Of a DNA stretch of 38,001 bases, positions 36,102 to 38,001 are shown piece by piece (the stretch's first letter is position 1; the number at the start of each line of letters is the position of its first letter). The notes under the pieces are model-generated. The model saw only the letters and a program-made list of their open reading frames with translations, was not told the origin of the DNA and searched no databases. The position numbers were made by a program, and so were the translations under genes. Source of the DNA: a virus; the IMG/VR virus record IMGVR_UViG_3300023049_000060, positions 1 through 38,001 of that record, one strand, 5' to 3'.

Positions 36102-36109
36102 TATTTATA
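36102..36109 (-). promoter_or_regulatory. Late promoter TATAAATA before gp26
   Basis: An exact TATAAATA on the minus strand, about 42 nt upstream of the gp26 ATG. The expected transcript start is near 36095, giving a leader of about 35 nt that contains the AGGAGA ribosome site. Confidence 0.75.
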
Positions 36110-36135
36110 TGCGTATAAAACTAGGAAATTGAAAA

Positions 36136-38001
36136 GTGACAGACTCGGTTAACATAGACAACGTAGGCGGCGACACAGGCATCGCATCTGAAATAACTCT
36201 CAAGCGACTATTGGCTACAATGGAGTTGATGGCTAACAAAACTGGCAAGGACAGCGCAGAGACTGTAAGAAAAGCAAAAGAACAGTACAAAAAGTCGATT
36301 GAAAACCTTGACCAAGCTACGTTAGACGCTGCGGAAGCTAACCGCAGGAATACAAGTTCAGTTACTGACTCAACAAAGGCAGTAAATAAATTTACTAACG
36401 CAGTCTCAGGGTTAGTTACTGGAATGGCCGGCCAATTGCTGGGTAGTGTTTATAAATTATCAGAGACATTAATATCTGGCGGATCAGAATTAAAAGACTT
36501 CACTGCACATATACCGGTTCTGGGCTCAGCATTATCATCTTTGTCTGGGTATGTTGATGCTTCTTTTAACTCATTCCGCCAACTAGCAATGTCCGGAGCA
36601 TCATTTAGTAACAACCTTTCAGAGTTACGAATAACAGCAGCTAACGCCAGGGTCAACTTAGACGAGTTTACAGCATTAATTACTCGGAATGCCGAACGAC
36701 TAGCAGCATTTGGCGGGTCAGTAACCAACGGCGCAAAGCAAATGGTAAACTTAACCGACGAGCTTGGGGATCAACAACACCGATTACTATCAATGGGTTT
36801 TAGCTTTGAGGATATTAACGAGGCTATGATAGAGTATGCTTACTTAACTCGGTCACAAGGCAGACTAGAACAGCGTGATTCTAAAAAAGTTGCTGCACGA
36901 GCAGCAGAGTATGCTATTTCTCTGCAGACTCTATCGAAGTTAACAGGAAAATCAGTTGATCAATTAAGAGATCAACAGCAAGCTGAATCAGCTGACTTGG
37001 CTTATCAAATGAAGCTTTCTAAGATGTCAGCTGAATCAGCTGCAAAAACCCGGCAGTTAATGCTTGAAGCATCTGCCCAAGGTCCGGCAGCCGTGGCTAG
37101 ATTCAAAGAAATGGTTCTTGGACTGCCACCGTTAACAGAGCAAACTCGAGCGTTTGCTGCAATGCTGTCAAAGTCTGAAAAAGAACTACAAAAACAATAC
37201 AGTGCATCTCAGAATGCACAAGTATCAGAAAAAGAATTTGCAGAAGGGATGGCTCAACGTTTAACTAATTCAATGATGTCGTTAGTACAACACGCTGACG
37301 ATATGGAGGGGATTGTAGCCGCTGGTGCAGCAGGCTTAGAAGGTGCACCTGCAATGTTAAATGAAATGCTTAACGAAGCTGGTATTAATATTTCTCAGTT
37401 TATGAAAGGGACAGCAGAGCAACAAAGAAAGATGATTGAGGAATACGCAGAAGCTGTTGAGAAAGAAACTAAAGCAAAAGATATATCAACTAAGACCATG
37501 GCTGATTTTTACAGTACTATTGCAGAGGTAAGAACAGCGTTAAAACTTGCTTTTGAGAATAGCGGCATAATTCCATTGTTTACAGAGACGATGGAAAGTT
37601 TAATTGGAGTTATAAACCAACCAGAGGTATGGGAAAAGTTAACTTCCTACTTGAAGTCTTTCTCAGCAGGCATAGAAGAATTTATAAGCAAGCTAAAAGA
37701 AGACCCTGTTGAAGCAATAAAAGACGCTTTCCTGAATATGATTACAGGAGTATGGAGGAAAGGCGTTGAATTTTTAAATACAAACGGCCCAGCTATTGAA
37801 GAAAAAATTAAAGAATACGTTCCGATTATAATGAACGCAGCTGGTAACTCACTCAAAGAAGGCATTAAATCCTTATTCTCAAATCCATATGTATTAGGCG
37901 TACTAGGAGCCTCAATTACAGCACTGCTGGCTAAAGATGCGCTGATGTCAAGGTTCGGCGGCGGCGCTGGCGGCGGCCCACCAGGACCAGGAGGCCGAGG
38001 A
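36136..38001 (+). CDS. Tape-measure-like virion protein, 3' end beyond the window
   Basis: An open frame begins at GTG 36136 and continues for 622 codons to the window edge. TAGGA lies 9 nt upstream, and an in-frame TGA at 36130 rules out an earlier start. The sequence is overwhelmingly helical and rich in A, E, K, Q and S: ITLKRLLATMELMANKTGKD, then FTNAVSGLVTGMAGQLLGSV, QTLSKLTGKSVDQLRDQQQA and many similar helices. Hydrophobic stretches such as YVLGVLGASITALLA occur near the right end, before a G/P-rich hinge (GGGAGGGPPGPGG). Long helical proteins of this kind are usually tape-measure or tail-interior proteins in this phage group. The classic T4 tape measure is gp29, and equivalence is not shown. 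A domain after the hinge is likely but not visible. The gene diverges from gp26 and has its own late-type octamer. Confidence 0.75.
   Translation, partial: MTDSVNIDNVGGDTGIASEITLKRLLATMELMANKTGKDSAETVRKAKEQYKKSIENLDQATLDAAEANRRNTSSVTDSTKAVNKFTNAVSGLVTGMAGQLLGSVYKLSETLISGGSELKDFTAHIPVLGSALSSLSGYVDASFNSFRQLAMSGASFSNNLSELRITAANARVNLDEFTALITRNAERLAAFGGSVTNGAKQMVNLTDELGDQQHRLLSMGFSFEDINEAMIEYAYLTRSQGRLEQRDSKKVAARAAEYAISLQTLSKLTGKSVDQLRDQQQAESADLAYQMKLSKMSAESAAKTRQLMLEASAQGPAAVARFKEMVLGLPPLTEQTRAFAAMLSKSEKELQKQYSASQNAQVSEKEFAEGMAQRLTNSMMSLVQHADDMEGIVAAGAAGLEGAPAMLNEMLNEAGINISQFMKGTAEQQRKMIEEYAEAVEKETKAKDISTKTMADFYSTIAEVRTALKLAFENSGIIPLFTETMESLIGVINQPEVWEKLTSYLKSFSAGIEEFISKLKEDPVEAIKDAFLNMITGVWRKGVEFLNTNGPAIEEKIKEYVPIIMNAAGNSLKEGIKSLFSNPYVLGVLGASITALLAKDALMSRFGGGAGGGPPGPGGRG

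Noticed and set aside
1-38001. CRISPR arrays, insertion sequences, integrase or attachment sites, tRNA genes
   Set aside because: No regular direct repeats with spacers, no transposase or integrase motifs, and no cloverleaf with a TTCRA loop were seen on either strand.

Overview
The window is a structural and recombination segment of a T4-like myovirus genome. The gene set (gp48, gp53, gp5, gp25, gp6, gp26, gp51, gp55, gp46, gp47), the late-promoter octamers of the TATAAATA type and the style of the large virion proteins fit the aquatic T4-like phages related to cyanophages and pelagiphages. No host marker is present, so the host cannot be named. No bacterial genes, CRISPR array or tRNA genes were recognised.

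Layout. From 1 to 27306, all genes lie on the minus strand and form a baseplate and tail block. In transcription order these are a tail-tube cap (gp48-like), gp53, a large hub-like protein, gp5 (spike with lysozyme), gp25, gp6, a giant 5013-residue protein in the gp7 position, a 202-residue virion protein, and a tail-fibre-like protein cut by the left edge. Genes abut or overlap by 1 nt, and late-promoter-like octamers precede several of them. From 27339 to 34345, the plus strand carries the regulatory and recombination genes: late sigma factor gp55, a free-standing Vsr-like homing endonuclease, the SbcD/Mre11-like nuclease gp47, the SbcC/Rad50-like ATPase gp46, a small unknown gene, a broken duplicate of it, and a PD-(D/E)XK nuclease. 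Two textbook sigma-70 promoters (TTGACA, 17 nt, TATAAT or TATAGT) sit before gp55 and gp47. This fits a host-polymerase programme for these genes and gp55-directed late transcription for the virion genes.

From 34346 to 34920 there is no convincing gene. The stretch is packed with short inverted repeats and may encode a structured RNA. A rho-independent terminator then closes a minus-strand gp26-gp51 pair. A divergent late-promoter region separates gp26 from a plus-strand tape-measure-like gene that starts at GTG 36136 and runs off the right edge.

Two features stand out. First, gp46 is split within its Walker A motif by what looks like an atypically split intein, with a 37-residue N-fragment and a 124-residue C-fragment. 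The phage would need protein trans-splicing to rebuild its recombination ATPase. A homing endonuclease gene lies next to the same operon, and a 36-codon frame bridges the two halves. Second, the gp26-gp51 overlap carries a canonical -1 slippery heptamer (T TTT TTC). It would fuse the two hub-assembly proteins, recalling the G/GT tail-chaperone frameshift of lambda-like phages. Both claims come from reading the sequence and have not been tested by alignment or experiment.
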